Of a stretch of 64,000 nt of DNA, positions 34,858 to 43,855 are shown in pieces. Source of the stretch: Pectobacterium aquaticum (GTDB taxonomy: Bacteria > Pseudomonadota > Gammaproteobacteria > Enterobacterales > Enterobacteriaceae); contig NZ_CP086253.1 in NCBI RefSeq assembly GCF_003382565.3, forward strand, positions 1,984,001 to 2,048,000. The letters run 5' to 3'. Position 1 is the stretch's first letter. Each line of letters opens with the position of its first letter. A program made the translations under genes and the position numbers. The notes below the pieces were generated by a model that was not told the origin of the DNA, did no database searches, and saw only the letters and a program-made list of their open reading frames with translations.

Positions 34858-36261
34858 ATGAGCCATCAGTTTCCGAAAGAATTCTTGTGGGGCGGCGCGA
34901 TCGCAGCCAATCAGGTTGAAGGCGCGTATTTAACGGACGGTAAAGGGCTATCAACGTCCGATTTACAGCCACAGGGTATTTTTGGCGAGATCGTCACGCG
35001 TACGCCGGGCGACAGCGGCATTAAAGACACGGCGATCGATTTTTATCACCGCTATCCCGAAGATATCGCGCTCTTTGCTGAAATGGGCTTCAAATGCCTG
35101 AGAATCTCGATTGCCTGGACGCGCATTTTCCCGCAAGGCGATGAGGCCCAGCCGAATGAGGCAGGACTGGCATTTTACGATAGCCTGTTTGATGAAATGG
35201 CAAAGTATGGCATTCAGCCGTTGGTGACGCTGTCCCACTATGAAATGCCATACGGTCTGGTGAAAAATTACGGCGGCTGGGGAAGCCGTGAAACGATTAC
35301 GTTCTTCGAACGCTACGCCCGCACGGTATTCCAGCGCTATAAAGACAAAGTGAAATACTGGCTGACGTTCAACGAAATTAACTGTGCGCTGCATGCACCG
35401 TTTACGGGAGTCGGACTACCCACTGAAAGCGATAAACAGGCGGTTTATCAGGCGATTCACCATCAGTTGGTTGCGAGCGCCAAAGCGGTAAAAGCCTGCC
35501 ATGAACTTATCCCTGATGCCAAAATCGGCAACATGCTGCTGGGCGCGATGATGTATCCGCTGACCTGTAAGCCGGGCGATGTGTTGGAAACTATGCAGCA
35601 GAACCGCGACTGGCTGTTCTTCGGTGATGTACAAACTCGAGGATACTACCCAGCGTACATGAAGCGCTTCTTTGCACAGCACGGTATTACGCTGACGGTA
35701 ACGGAAGACGATCGTCAGTCGCTGAAAGAAACTATCGATTTCATTTCTTTCAGCTATTACATGACGGGCTGCGTGACGACTGATGAAGAAGTGAACCTGA
35801 AAGCCCGCGGCAATATTTTGAATATGGTGCCTAACCCGCATCTGGAAAGCTCCGAGTGGGGCTGGCAGATCGACCCGGAAGGGCTGCGCTATTTACTGAA
35901 CTATCTGTATGACCGCTACCAAAAGCCGCTGTTCATTGTGGAAAACGGTTTGGGTGCCAAAGACAAACTTGAGAGCGATGGCAGCATTAACGATGACTAT
36001 CGCATCAAATACCTGAACGATCACCTGTATCAAGTGGGTGAAGCTCTTGAAGATGGCGTTGAGGTTATGGGTTACACCTGCTGGGGCCCTATCGATCTGG
36101 TTAGTGCGTCAAAAGCCGAAATGTCGAAACGCTACGGCTTCATTTATGTTGACCGTGATGATGAAGGGAACGGTACGTTAGAACGCCGACGTAAGAAAAG
36201 TTTCTACTGGTATAAAGAGGTTATTGCAACACAAGGTCAGGCATTGACATCTTCACTGTAA
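34858..36261 (+). CDS. bglB: 6-phospho-beta-glucosidase (GH1)
   Basis: A 467-residue GH1 enzyme that cleaves phosphorylated beta-glucosides delivered by BglF. The acid/base Glu173 is in TFNEIN and the nucleophile Glu362 is in ENGLG. The start is the ATG of MSHQFPKEFLWGGA, with GGGAGGAG ahead; an in-frame ATG 11 codons earlier is not needed. It is 35 bases downstream of bglF in the same operon. Confidence 0.95.
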   Translation: MSHQFPKEFLWGGAIAANQVEGAYLTDGKGLSTSDLQPQGIFGEIVTRTPGDSGIKDTAIDFYHRYPEDIALFAEMGFKCLRISIAWTRIFPQGDEAQPNEAGLAFYDSLFDEMAKYGIQPLVTLSHYEMPYGLVKNYGGWGSRETITFFERYARTVFQRYKDKVKYWLTFNEINCALHAPFTGVGLPTESDKQAVYQAIHHQLVASAKAVKACHELIPDAKIGNMLLGAMMYPLTCKPGDVLETMQQNRDWLFFGDVQTRGYYPAYMKRFFAQHGITLTVTEDDRQSLKETIDFISFSYYMTGCVTTDEEVNLKARGNILNMVPNPHLESSEWGWQIDPEGLRYLLNYLYDRYQKPLFIVENGLGAKDKLESDGSINDDYRIKYLNDHLYQVGEALEDGVEVMGYTCWGPIDLVSASKAEMSKRYGFIYVDRDDEGNGTLERRRKKSFYWYKEVIATQGQALTSSL

Positions 36262-36568
36262 TAAATAGCCGCATGCCGGATAGGTGAAAAGGATTTCGCT
36301 TATCCAAATGTTTCATCAATAACCAAGAATGGAAAAAAGAAAAGTCACGCTTTTCTGAAAAATATCGCGCTGAACCATGTAATGGTTATTTACATGACCG
36401 TGTCGTTATTATTGAGCAAAAGGAAATGCTCCAGATTGGCTTGAGGGGAGGTCATTGGTTTTTTGAAAATAAATTTATGATTTTCACCTAAATATGATAA
36501 CCGAAAATGTACCTGTAATTAGTGGTAGGTGTATTTGTTTTTCCACATAGAATGACTTGGGATAGAAC
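36262..36568. other. bglB-porin spacer
   Basis: The 307-base AT-rich gap contains a weak hairpin after bglB (GGATA/TATCC around 36278-36304) but no strong terminator and no RAT. A separate promoter for the porin is likely. Confidence 0.4.
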
Positions 36569-38206
36569 ATGCGTAAAAAAACATCTTTGAAGTTGATAGT
36601 TGTGCTGATTGCCTCAGCGATTGCTTCTAATAGTGCTATTGCAGAAAAATTAACAGTAGAAGAGCGTCTGGCCTTACTGGAAAAAGAGCTGGCAGATAAT
36701 AAGAAAGAATTGCAATCAACGAAAGCTGAATTGAGAGAATATAAATCGATTGCGCAACAGCAACAGGTGCCGGTAAAAGAAAATCTCAATAAACCAACAG
36801 GAAAAGAACGCATTGTCGTTCAGTCTGTTGCAGCATCGCAACTCAACACATCGGATAAGACGCAGTCAGCTGTAGTCGCAAGTACACCTGCCACTGCGAC
36901 GGAAAATAAATCTATAACGCTGTCTGACATCAGTAAATACGTCAAAGATGATATTGGTTTTACCTATTCTGGATATTTCCGTGCGGGTTACGCTACTGCT
37001 TCAAATGGTTCACCTGAGGGATGGGCACCAGGCGGGTTAGGGCGGTTTGGTAACGAACATAACGGCTGGTTTGATTTTATTTTTAAACAGCGCGTTTATC
37101 AGCAGGGCGACAAGAGCGCTCACGCGATAGTTAAATTAGATGGTGTTGTTGGACAGCAATATTCCGCAGGCTGGTTTGGTGAAACGCCACAGACAGAAAA
37201 CAGGCTTCAATTTTCAGATCTTTATGTTACCACTAAAGGTTTCTTACCGGCTTTTCCGGAAGCAGACTTTTGGGTGGGCAAGCACGGTTTACCTGTGTAT
37301 GAAATCCAAATGCTGGATTGGAAAAGCCACCGTTCTGGCGTTGGCGCGGGTGTCGGTATAGAGAATATTAATGCCGGTGTAGGGAAACTAGATATTGCTC
37401 TGACGAGAGAAGACCTTAATCTCAGAAAAGTGTCAGATAATACAACCAAGCAGGCGAACACCAATACAGTAGAAGTTCGCTATAAGAAAATTCCACTTTG
37501 GGATAAGGCTGATGTCACATTTACTGCTAAATATATGGCAGCAAATAAAAGCGACTCTCAAAAAAGTGGAGAGAGAAATGGCGAATATTTCAACCTGAAA
37601 GATACTTATCTTACCGGTGTTATTCTGAACCAGAAGCTGAGCCAGAAAGGGTTTAATGAATTTACATTCCAGGTTGCGAATAACTCAATTGCCAGCAATC
37701 TGTCTCGCTACACTAACTCTAACCCCTTTACAGGCGATGGTGCTTTACCCACTTATTCTGGCGAGCATAGTGGCACAGCATTTCGCTTAATTTCCCAAGG
37801 TGAGATGTATCTTGCTGATAATGTCATCATGGCGAATGCCTTGGTGTATACCCAAGGGAGTGATATTTACAGCCCTTACACTGGTGCACACAGTGACTTT
37901 AGTAACATCAGTGGGGCAATTCGTCCAGCTTATATCTGGAGCAATTATAACCAGACAGGTGTTGAGCTAGGTTACTTTAATCAGAACAATAAAGATAAAT
38001 TAGGTGTTAATTACAAACAGTCTGGTGTTAAAACAACGCTATTCCATACCATTAAAGTTGACACCAGTATGTTATCATCTCGGCCGGAAATTCGTTTCTA
38101 TGGTACATGGTTGCGTGTATTGGATAATGAGTTAGATAAATTCACATTTAGAGATGATAAACAAGATCAGCTAAGTGTAGGGGTTCAGGCCGAAGTGTGG
38201 TGGTAA
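36569..38206 (+). CDS. BglH/LamB-type carbohydrate porin
   Basis: A 545-residue outer-membrane porin of the LamB superfamily. A signal peptide (1-25, ending SAIA) is followed by a coiled-coil stretch (about 28-65) as in BglH and ScrY, a Gln/Ser/Thr-rich linker and an 18-strand-type barrel starting near IGFTYSGYFRAGYA and ending in the aromatic residues VWW. BglH-type porins carry aryl-beta-glucosides. The gene follows bglB on the same strand but is AT-richer than bglGFB, so it may be separately acquired and could also serve the adjacent sulfatase genes. Confidence 0.88.
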   Translation: MRKKTSLKLIVVLIASAIASNSAIAEKLTVEERLALLEKELADNKKELQSTKAELREYKSIAQQQQVPVKENLNKPTGKERIVVQSVAASQLNTSDKTQSAVVASTPATATENKSITLSDISKYVKDDIGFTYSGYFRAGYATASNGSPEGWAPGGLGRFGNEHNGWFDFIFKQRVYQQGDKSAHAIVKLDGVVGQQYSAGWFGETPQTENRLQFSDLYVTTKGFLPAFPEADFWVGKHGLPVYEIQMLDWKSHRSGVGAGVGIENINAGVGKLDIALTREDLNLRKVSDNTTKQANTNTVEVRYKKIPLWDKADVTFTAKYMAANKSDSQKSGERNGEYFNLKDTYLTGVILNQKLSQKGFNEFTFQVANNSIASNLSRYTNSNPFTGDGALPTYSGEHSGTAFRLISQGEMYLADNVIMANALVYTQGSDIYSPYTGAHSDFSNISGAIRPAYIWSNYNQTGVELGYFNQNNKDKLGVNYKQSGVKTTLFHTIKVDTSMLSSRPEIRFYGTWLRVLDNELDKFTFRDDKQDQLSVGVQAEVWW

Positions 38207-38251
38207 TTTATACTTCTCACCATCTTTAACGTGGCTCATTAAGCTAATAAA

Positions 38252-38292
38252 AAGCACAGTACGCTAAAAAATATTACGTACTGTGTTTTATT
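38252..38292. terminator. Bidirectional terminator between porin and maturase genes
   Basis: CACAGTACG and CGTACTGTG form a 9-bp stem flanked by A-rich and T-rich tracts, suited to both convergent genes. Confidence 0.8.
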
Positions 38293-38310
38293 TTTTTAAA
38301 TTGATTTTTA

Positions 38311-39534
38311 CTAGTAATGCGTTGATTTTATTACTTTACGCATTTTGGTTGGGGTTGCACGATGGTTCAGCATGTCTAGTATTGTTTTCATTTTTGGCAA
38401 TACGTGTGTGAGATGTGTTGAAAATCCGCTGCATAGATAGTGTTTATTTGGCCGGCCATCGATGGATAATTCGAAACGATGCTTGGGACAGCCACCATTA
38501 CAGACTGGTTTAACTGGGCAATTGAGACAATCTCTACTGATATTGGTCAATTTTTTTTCGCCGAAAGCGATATTTTGGGGAGAGTTGACTAGTGTCAGAA
38601 GATCATCATCGTTCACATTCCCCAACTTATTTTCTGGGTAAACGAAATGATCGCAGGAATAAACATCGCCGTTCGATTCCACAATCAAATTTCCACCACA
38701 TACTTCGTTGATGACACAAGAGCTTGGCATTCCGGCCATTTTTGCCATTGTCTGCTCAAAATTCATGACAAAAACGCTACCAAGATCTTTTTGTACCCAT
38801 TCATCGAAAATGACATTGAGAAAACGCCCCCAGGCAGTCGGGGGAACGGACCAGGATTCGACACTGCATTGACCGGAAAAATCAGGTTGGATCAGTGTCA
38901 GCCCATTATCATCGGGTTGTGAAGCGCGTCGTTCTACCAATGGAATGAATTGCATATAACGGCTGCCGATACGTTTCAAGAAACGGTAAACATCGAGCGG
39001 ACGTCTGACATTTTCTGAATTGACGACGGTTAACGTATTAAATTCGACATGGCGACGTTGCAACGCTTCTAAGCCTTTTATGACATCATCAAATGTACTT
39101 TTCCCTGACCGAGTCAAGCGATGTGCATCATTGCTGATACGATCGCCATCAATGGATAAGCCGACCAGAAAGTTATTCTCTTTCAAGAAGCGGGCCCAGT
39201 CGTCATTGATGTTTGTTCCATTGGTCTGGAAGTAGTTGTTAATTTGTTTATTGCCACGATAGCGATTTTGTAGCCGAACTGCCTCACGAAAAAAATCGAT
39301 ACCTAACATTGTGGGTTCTCCACCTTGCCAGAGAAAGTCAACCACATCCGCTTTTTGCCCTGCGATATTTTTTTTGACGTAATTTTCGAGGGTAGTGTTA
39401 TCCATTTTCCAGTGACTTTTTCGTTCCGGATAGAGGTGTTCTTTCTCCAGATAGAAGCAATACGAGCAGTCAATATTACACACTGAGCCTGAAGGTTTTG
39501 CCATCAGTTGGAAATTTTGTATTTTCATACTCAT
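38311..39534 (-). CDS. Anaerobic sulfatase-maturating enzyme (radical SAM/SPASM)
   Basis: A 407-residue anSME that converts the active-site Cys or Ser of sulfatases to formylglycine. The radical SAM cluster motif is C19-NID-C23-SY-C26. The C-terminal SPASM region supplies auxiliary-cluster cysteines (VCGGNLIVESNGDVYSCDHF, CLNCPVKPVCNGGCPKHR). The start is placed at MSMKIQN, with GAGGG upstream; the much longer open frame before it reads through a terminator hairpin. It is divergent from the sulfatase that is its probable substrate. Confidence 0.92.
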   Translation of the reverse strand: MSMKIQNFQLMAKPSGSVCNIDCSYCFYLEKEHLYPERKSHWKMDNTTLENYVKKNIAGQKADVVDFLWQGGEPTMLGIDFFREAVRLQNRYRGNKQINNYFQTNGTNINDDWARFLKENNFLVGLSIDGDRISNDAHRLTRSGKSTFDDVIKGLEALQRRHVEFNTLTVVNSENVRRPLDVYRFLKRIGSRYMQFIPLVERRASQPDDNGLTLIQPDFSGQCSVESWSVPPTAWGRFLNVIFDEWVQKDLGSVFVMNFEQTMAKMAGMPSSCVINEVCGGNLIVESNGDVYSCDHFVYPENKLGNVNDDDLLTLVNSPQNIAFGEKKLTNISRDCLNCPVKPVCNGGCPKHRFELSIDGRPNKHYLCSGFSTHLTHVLPKMKTILDMLNHRATPTKMRKVIKSTHY

Positions 39535-39593
39535 ACTGCCCTCATATAAATCTTGTTCTACGTAACGTGACATATCATGGACTGAAAATAAAA

Positions 39594-39640
39594 AAACCTG
39601 GCAGGTATTGGTTTGATTATAACCAACATCTGCCAGGTTT
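39594..39640 (-). terminator. Leader terminator upstream of the sulfatase maturase
   Basis: On the minus strand AAACCTGGCAG pairs with CTGCCAGGTTT, with an inner TTGGTT/AACCAA pairing, followed by a run of Ts. It lies 60 bases before the maturase ATG, where it would stop transcription of the gene unless antitermination occurs. Confidence 0.88.
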
Positions 39641-39665
39641 CGCCCAATATTATCGGTAACGATCT
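39636..39665 (-). promoter_or_regulatory. RAT-like antiterminator site upstream of maturase
   Basis: The minus strand reads AGATCGTTACCG, then a short stem-loop, then GGGCGAAACC over 30 bases. It keeps most RAT positions and overlaps the terminator by five bases, exactly the geometry of the bgl leader. It is a degenerate but credible BglG-family site. Confidence 0.65.
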
Positions 39666-39962
39666 CAACTGGCATCATATCAAAAATATGACACATATCA
39701 ATATTGCTGACGGATGAGTGCGAGCCTTTTCACATAATGCCAGAGAATGATTACTACGTTATTGATAGTTACAGGAAAATAACAGAGCGCTAGAGCGATA
39801 TATATGGAGAGGATGTTAATTTTCAACCATTAGCGATGTCCTGTTGCAGTTTTTATATCTTTGAAAGTGATCAATCTCACAGATGTGCCGTAGCCATATT
39901 GAATTTAAAAAAAATCACGTCATCCTATAAATTCAAACAGGGCGTAACGCTGCATGAACGTG

Positions 39963-40013
39963 ACCTGACGCAGGTTGAATATCAATTATTCAACCTGCGT
40001 CAGGTTTTTTTTT
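39963..40013 (+). terminator. Leader terminator upstream of the sulfatase
   Basis: A perfect 18-bp stem (ACCTGACGCAGGTTGAAT with its complement at 39988-40005), a 7-nt loop and a nine-T run end 29 bases before the sulfatase ATG. No canonical RAT precedes it. Confidence 0.92.
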
Positions 40014-40042
40014 GATCTTCATCCGGGAAAGAGGAGTTAACT

Positions 40043-41737
40043 ATGAATACCTTTGCACGTAGCGCAATCGCGTTATGTTGTTTACAGGCACTAAGCAGCC
40101 CAGTGCTTGCCGCAGACAATACGGCAGTTAACAAAGCCGGTAATAATGCCGAGTCACAACGTCCAAATATTGTTTACATTTTGCTGGACGACCAACGTTA
40201 TGATGCATTTGGCTTTATCAATGAGCGTATTAAAACGCCACATATGGATGAAATTGCACACAACGGAACATGGTTTAAAAATGCGTTTGTTACGACGTCC
40301 CTTTGCTCACCGAGTCGAGCCAGTATTCTGACGGGGATGTATGTACATAACCACGGTGTGTCAGATAACAATCCGACAGATTTGTCAAAATTGAATTATT
40401 TTCCAGAAAAATTGAAAGAAAGTGGCTATCAAACCGGTTTCTTTGGGAAATGGCACTTTGGTGGTGCAGACTATACTGCTAAAGCGGGTTTTGCTGGTTT
40501 TGATCGCTGGGTTGGATTATTGGGTCAGGGTGATTACTACCCAATAAATATGTTCGGTGAACAGGCAAAACTGAATATCGATGGGAAAATGGTCCCACAA
40601 AAAGGCTATATCACCGACGAATTAACCGATTATGCTGTCAACTGGTTAGATGGTATTGATAAGAAAAAGCCTTTTATGATGTATTTGTCACATAAAGGTG
40701 TGCATTCGGACTTTTATCCGGCGATTCGACATAAAGGATCTATGGATAAAGTCACGTTCCCACTGCCGGATACGTATGCCGACACGCCAGAAAATTATGA
40801 AGGCAAACCCATGTGGGTTAAAAACCAACGTAATAGTTGGCATGGTGTAGATTACCCCTATAATAAAAAAATGGATATGCAGCAATTCCAGCGTGATTAT
40901 TATGAAACGCTGCGCTCTGTTGATGATAGTGTCGGCCGTGTTCAGGAATGGTTGAAGAAAAATGGGCTGGATAAAAATACTATCGTAATGGTGATGGGAG
41001 ATAATGGTTTCTCATTTGGCGAACATGGTCTGACTGATAAACGCTCTGCTTATGAGACCTCTATGCGTGTGCCACTTATTGCCTCGGGCCCTGGTTTTGG
41101 TAAGGGTGAAGTCGTCGAAGATTTGGTCGCTAATATTGATATTGCCCCGACATTCCTGGAAGCCGCAGGAGTAGAAAAGCCGAAGAACTATGATGGGAAT
41201 AGCTTCCTGAATATGACGGCAGATAAAGAAAAACAAGAAAAACGCAAAGACTACTTTGCCTATGAATACTTCTGGGAGTATGACTTCCCTTATACTCCAA
41301 CAACATTTGCCATTCGTACACCAGAATATAAATATATTCAGTACTATGGAATTTGGGATAAGGAAGAGCTGTATGACATGAAGAACGATCCAGATGAGAA
41401 GAAAAATCTGATTGATTCTAAAGATAAAAAATTGATTGAGACTAAGCTCGCTCTCCGTAAGAAATTGTATATGGAGTTGAAAGATCATGATGGCAGAAAC
41501 GTTATCCCTTACAACCAACGGACAAAAGAAGGGCAAGTTTTCCGCTATCAAGAGACAGGCAAGAAAATGGCAGACTTCCCTGATGAGTGGTTGCGCGGTG
41601 ATAACCCTCGTGACAAGTATTCAGGCATCATCCCAGAAACAGTAAATAAAGATGCTGAAGGGGAGAAAGTGTTTGCTTCATTTGAAAAAGCTGACCAAAT
41701 GGTTAAGGAATTGATGAATAAAAAGGCTGATAAATAA
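40043..41737 (+). CDS. Secreted Cys-type sulfatase
   Basis: A 564-residue sulfatase that should hydrolyse sulfate esters. The signal peptide (1-23) ends in VLA-A, so it is periplasmic or secreted. Metal-binding Asp residues are in LLDDQRYDAFG (49-50). The maturation motif CSPSR at residues 88-92 is the Cys-type CxPxR, which anSME can modify to formylglycine without oxygen. A second metal motif is VMVMGDNGFSFGEHGL. GAGGAG lies before the ATG. The substrate cannot be told from sequence; the neighbouring porin and beta-glucoside genes suggest a sulfated plant or algal saccharide. Confidence 0.92.
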   Translation: MNTFARSAIALCCLQALSSPVLAADNTAVNKAGNNAESQRPNIVYILLDDQRYDAFGFINERIKTPHMDEIAHNGTWFKNAFVTTSLCSPSRASILTGMYVHNHGVSDNNPTDLSKLNYFPEKLKESGYQTGFFGKWHFGGADYTAKAGFAGFDRWVGLLGQGDYYPINMFGEQAKLNIDGKMVPQKGYITDELTDYAVNWLDGIDKKKPFMMYLSHKGVHSDFYPAIRHKGSMDKVTFPLPDTYADTPENYEGKPMWVKNQRNSWHGVDYPYNKKMDMQQFQRDYYETLRSVDDSVGRVQEWLKKNGLDKNTIVMVMGDNGFSFGEHGLTDKRSAYETSMRVPLIASGPGFGKGEVVEDLVANIDIAPTFLEAAGVEKPKNYDGNSFLNMTADKEKQEKRKDYFAYEYFWEYDFPYTPTTFAIRTPEYKYIQYYGIWDKEELYDMKNDPDEKKNLIDSKDKKLIETKLALRKKLYMELKDHDGRNVIPYNQRTKEGQVFRYQETGKKMADFPDEWLRGDNPRDKYSGIIPETVNKDAEGEKVFASFEKADQMVKELMNKKADK

Positions 41738-41776
41738 CTAGCAGAGCATAGTATGTTGCTAATATAGAGGCCTTAA

Positions 41777-41808
41777 AGATAGCCATTTCATATGGCTATC
41801 TTTTTTTC
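41777..41808 (+). terminator. Sulfatase gene terminator
   Basis: The stem AGATAGCCAT/ATGGCTATCT with a 5-nt loop is followed by eight Ts, 40 bases after the sulfatase stop. Confidence 0.92.
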
Positions 41809-41931
41809 TAATTTACCCCGTGTATTTAGAGATTTCCGGTCTGTGAAAAGAAAAACCAGGTAATTACTCTCGACGAATCAAAAATATTATCCTGCTTTCC
41901 AGTTAAGTCTAGATAGTGAAAGGAGCTCAGA

Positions 41932-43098
41932 ATGAAAATGAAATATTTCGCATGTTTGGTTTCTTTGGTGTCGGTGAATGCATTCGCATTACCTGCCGAT
42001 TTTCCGGTTATGCCCGCGGCAACTGTCCCCGTGAGCCAGTATGTCACGGCGGTGAATGCCGATAGCAGTATTACTTTCCGCCTGTTTGCGCCAACGGCGA
42101 AGCAGGTCAGTGTTTTTACTGGTTCGACGCCCGATAGCATTGTATCCCATGCGATGACGAAAGATGACTCTGGCGTATGGTCGTTCAAAACGCCAGCGCT
42201 GGCACCGAACCTGTATGAGTATTTTTTCAGCGTGGATGGTTTTCGCACCATTGATACCGGCACGGCGTTTACCAAACCGCAGCGTCAGGTGAATACCAGC
42301 CTGATTCTGGTGCCGGGAAGTATTCTGGACGTGCGTCAGGTGCCACACGGTGAGCTGAGAACGCTGACCTATCACTCGAAAGCATTGAAATCAGAGCGTC
42401 AGGTGTATGTCTGGACGCCGCCGGGCTATAGCGAATCGTCAAAACCGCTGCCGGTGCTGTACTTCTATCATGGCTTTGGCGATACGGGCGCATCGGCCGT
42501 GGTGCAGGGACGGATACCGCAGATGATGGATAACCTGCTGGCGGAGAAAAAGATTGAGCCGATGCTGGTCGTCATTCCTGATACGGAAACGGACGTTCCC
42601 GGCATCATCCCTGAAGACTATCCGCCGCAGGAGCGCCGCAAGGTGTTCTATCCGCGCAATGCGCTAGCGGCGGACAAGGAACTCATCCATGACATTATCC
42701 CCGAGATCGGCAAACGCTTTAACGTCCGTCAGGATGCAAACGGCAGGGCGCTGGCTGGGCTGTCTCAGGGCGGTTATCAGGCATTGGTATCCGGCATGAG
42801 CCACCTGGATCACTTCGGCTGGCTGGCAACGTTCAGCGGCGTGACCACCGAAACGGTGCCGAACACGGCCGTTGCTGCACAGCTTGAACGACCGGAGCAG
42901 ATCAATCAGCAACTGAAGAACTTCACGGTGGTGATTGGTGAAACCGACAACATCACGGGTAAGGATATTGCGGGCCTGAAAACGGCACTGGAACAGAAGA
43001 ATATCCGGTTTGATTATCGCCATTATCCGAATCTCGGCCACGAAATGGATGTTTGGCGGCCAGCCTACAGCGAATTTGTTCAGAAACTGTTTAAATAG
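41932..43098 (+). CDS. Secreted carbohydrate esterase, feruloyl esterase-like (CE1)
   Basis: A 388-residue protein with a signal peptide (1-19, ending AFA), an N-terminal early-set beta domain (about 30-125) and a C-terminal esterase-D-type alpha/beta hydrolase domain. The nucleophile Ser278 is in GLSQGGYQ and the likely catalytic His is in NLGHEMDVWRP. The architecture resembles xylanase/feruloyl esterases of plant-cell-wall degraders, including the Fae enzymes of Dickeya. It would release ferulic acid or other acyl groups from pectin or xylan. AGGAG precedes the ATG. Confidence 0.85.
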   Translation: MKMKYFACLVSLVSVNAFALPADFPVMPAATVPVSQYVTAVNADSSITFRLFAPTAKQVSVFTGSTPDSIVSHAMTKDDSGVWSFKTPALAPNLYEYFFSVDGFRTIDTGTAFTKPQRQVNTSLILVPGSILDVRQVPHGELRTLTYHSKALKSERQVYVWTPPGYSESSKPLPVLYFYHGFGDTGASAVVQGRIPQMMDNLLAEKKIEPMLVVIPDTETDVPGIIPEDYPPQERRKVFYPRNALAADKELIHDIIPEIGKRFNVRQDANGRALAGLSQGGYQALVSGMSHLDHFGWLATFSGVTTETVPNTAVAAQLERPEQINQQLKNFTVVIGETDNITGKDIAGLKTALEQKNIRFDYRHYPNLGHEMDVWRPAYSEFVQKLFK

Positions 43099-43106
43099 CG
43101 TCTTCG

Positions 43107-43138
43107 GAAGCGGGCTTGAGAAATCATGCCCGCTTCCT
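43107..43138. terminator. Hairpin between esterase and TPR genes
   Basis: GGAAGCGGGC and GCCCGCTTCC form a perfect 10-bp stem 9 bases after the esterase stop. The T-tract is weak. Confidence 0.6.
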
Positions 43139-43228
43139 ATCAGCCCCTGAAGAGAGCCGGCCGATTCCCTTACGACAGAAACTGGCTGGTACGTGCTCGT
43201 GGTTTAACGCTATCTGCCAGCAGGAGCG

Positions 43229-43855
43229 TTATTGAATGCTTGCCAGCGCGTTTCCTATCTCTCGACGACGACCATTATCGGCAATGTCACGCCCTTGCCG
43301 AGCCGGAGCGTGAAGTGCTTTTTCCAGATAACGTTTCGCCTCATCGACTTTTCCTTCTTTCAGCAGAAAGTCACCATAAAAATAATTGGCATCAATGCCA
43401 TTAGGATTCAGCGTCAGCGCTTTTTTTAGCATCTCGTCGGCTTTTTTCTTGTCACCAAAACCGACGGGCCAGCCAGGAACCTGGTAATAAAGAACACCGA
43501 AGCTGGTCCAAGCCGAACCATCAAGCGCGTTGGGGTCAATAGCGATCGCTTTTTCAAGCGAGGTGCGAGCCTGTTTAACCAAGCTGAGCGCGCCCAGACC
43601 ACCTTTTGCGCCAGCCCAACTGCTATCGATAATCCCTGACCAAATCAATAACGTTGCATCATCATCGTTTCTGGCATGACTCGCGTCATGGGCCCGCTGG
43701 CTTAACGTGCTAAAACAATTCTCCTTGTTAGCTTCTAATGTCTGGTACTGACAGACAGACCAGTCGTGTTGTAAATCTGCCAGAGGCGTATTTGCCAGCA
43801 CGGACAAGGGTACAACCCCTGCCAAGACCACGATAAGCGCTTTGAGTGTTCTCAT
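43229..43855 (-). CDS. Exported TPR-repeat protein
   Basis: A 208-residue protein with an N-terminal signal peptide (1-21, ending VLA) and TPR-like helical repeats in the C-terminal half (SLEKAIAIDPNALDG, EMLKKALTLNPNGIDANYFYGDFLLKEG, AKRYLEKALHAP). TPR proteins usually hold other proteins together. Its start overlaps the SDR stop by ATGA, so it is the last gene of the five-gene operon starting at 47386. The function is unknown. Confidence 0.85.
   Translation of the reverse strand: MRTLKALIVVLAGVVPLSVLANTPLADLQHDWSVCQYQTLEANKENCFSTLSQRAHDASHARNDDDATLLIWSGIIDSSWAGAKGGLGALSLVKQARTSLEKAIAIDPNALDGSAWTSFGVLYYQVPGWPVGFGDKKKADEMLKKALTLNPNGIDANYFYGDFLLKEGKVDEAKRYLEKALHAPARQGRDIADNGRRREIGNALASIQ

Larger units (their letters stand above)
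39535..40042. promoter_or_regulatory. Maturase-sulfatase divergent regulatory region
   Basis: This 508-base gap carries the promoters of both divergent genes and an intrinsic terminator in each leader. The central 39700-39930 part is AT-rich with no further recognised site. Confidence 0.7.

Noticed and set aside
39535..39696. Extended N-terminus (54 residues) for the sulfatase maturase
   Set aside because: The extra segment reads through a terminator hairpin and a RAT-like leader; the ATG at 39534 has a good ribosome site and begins the conserved domain.
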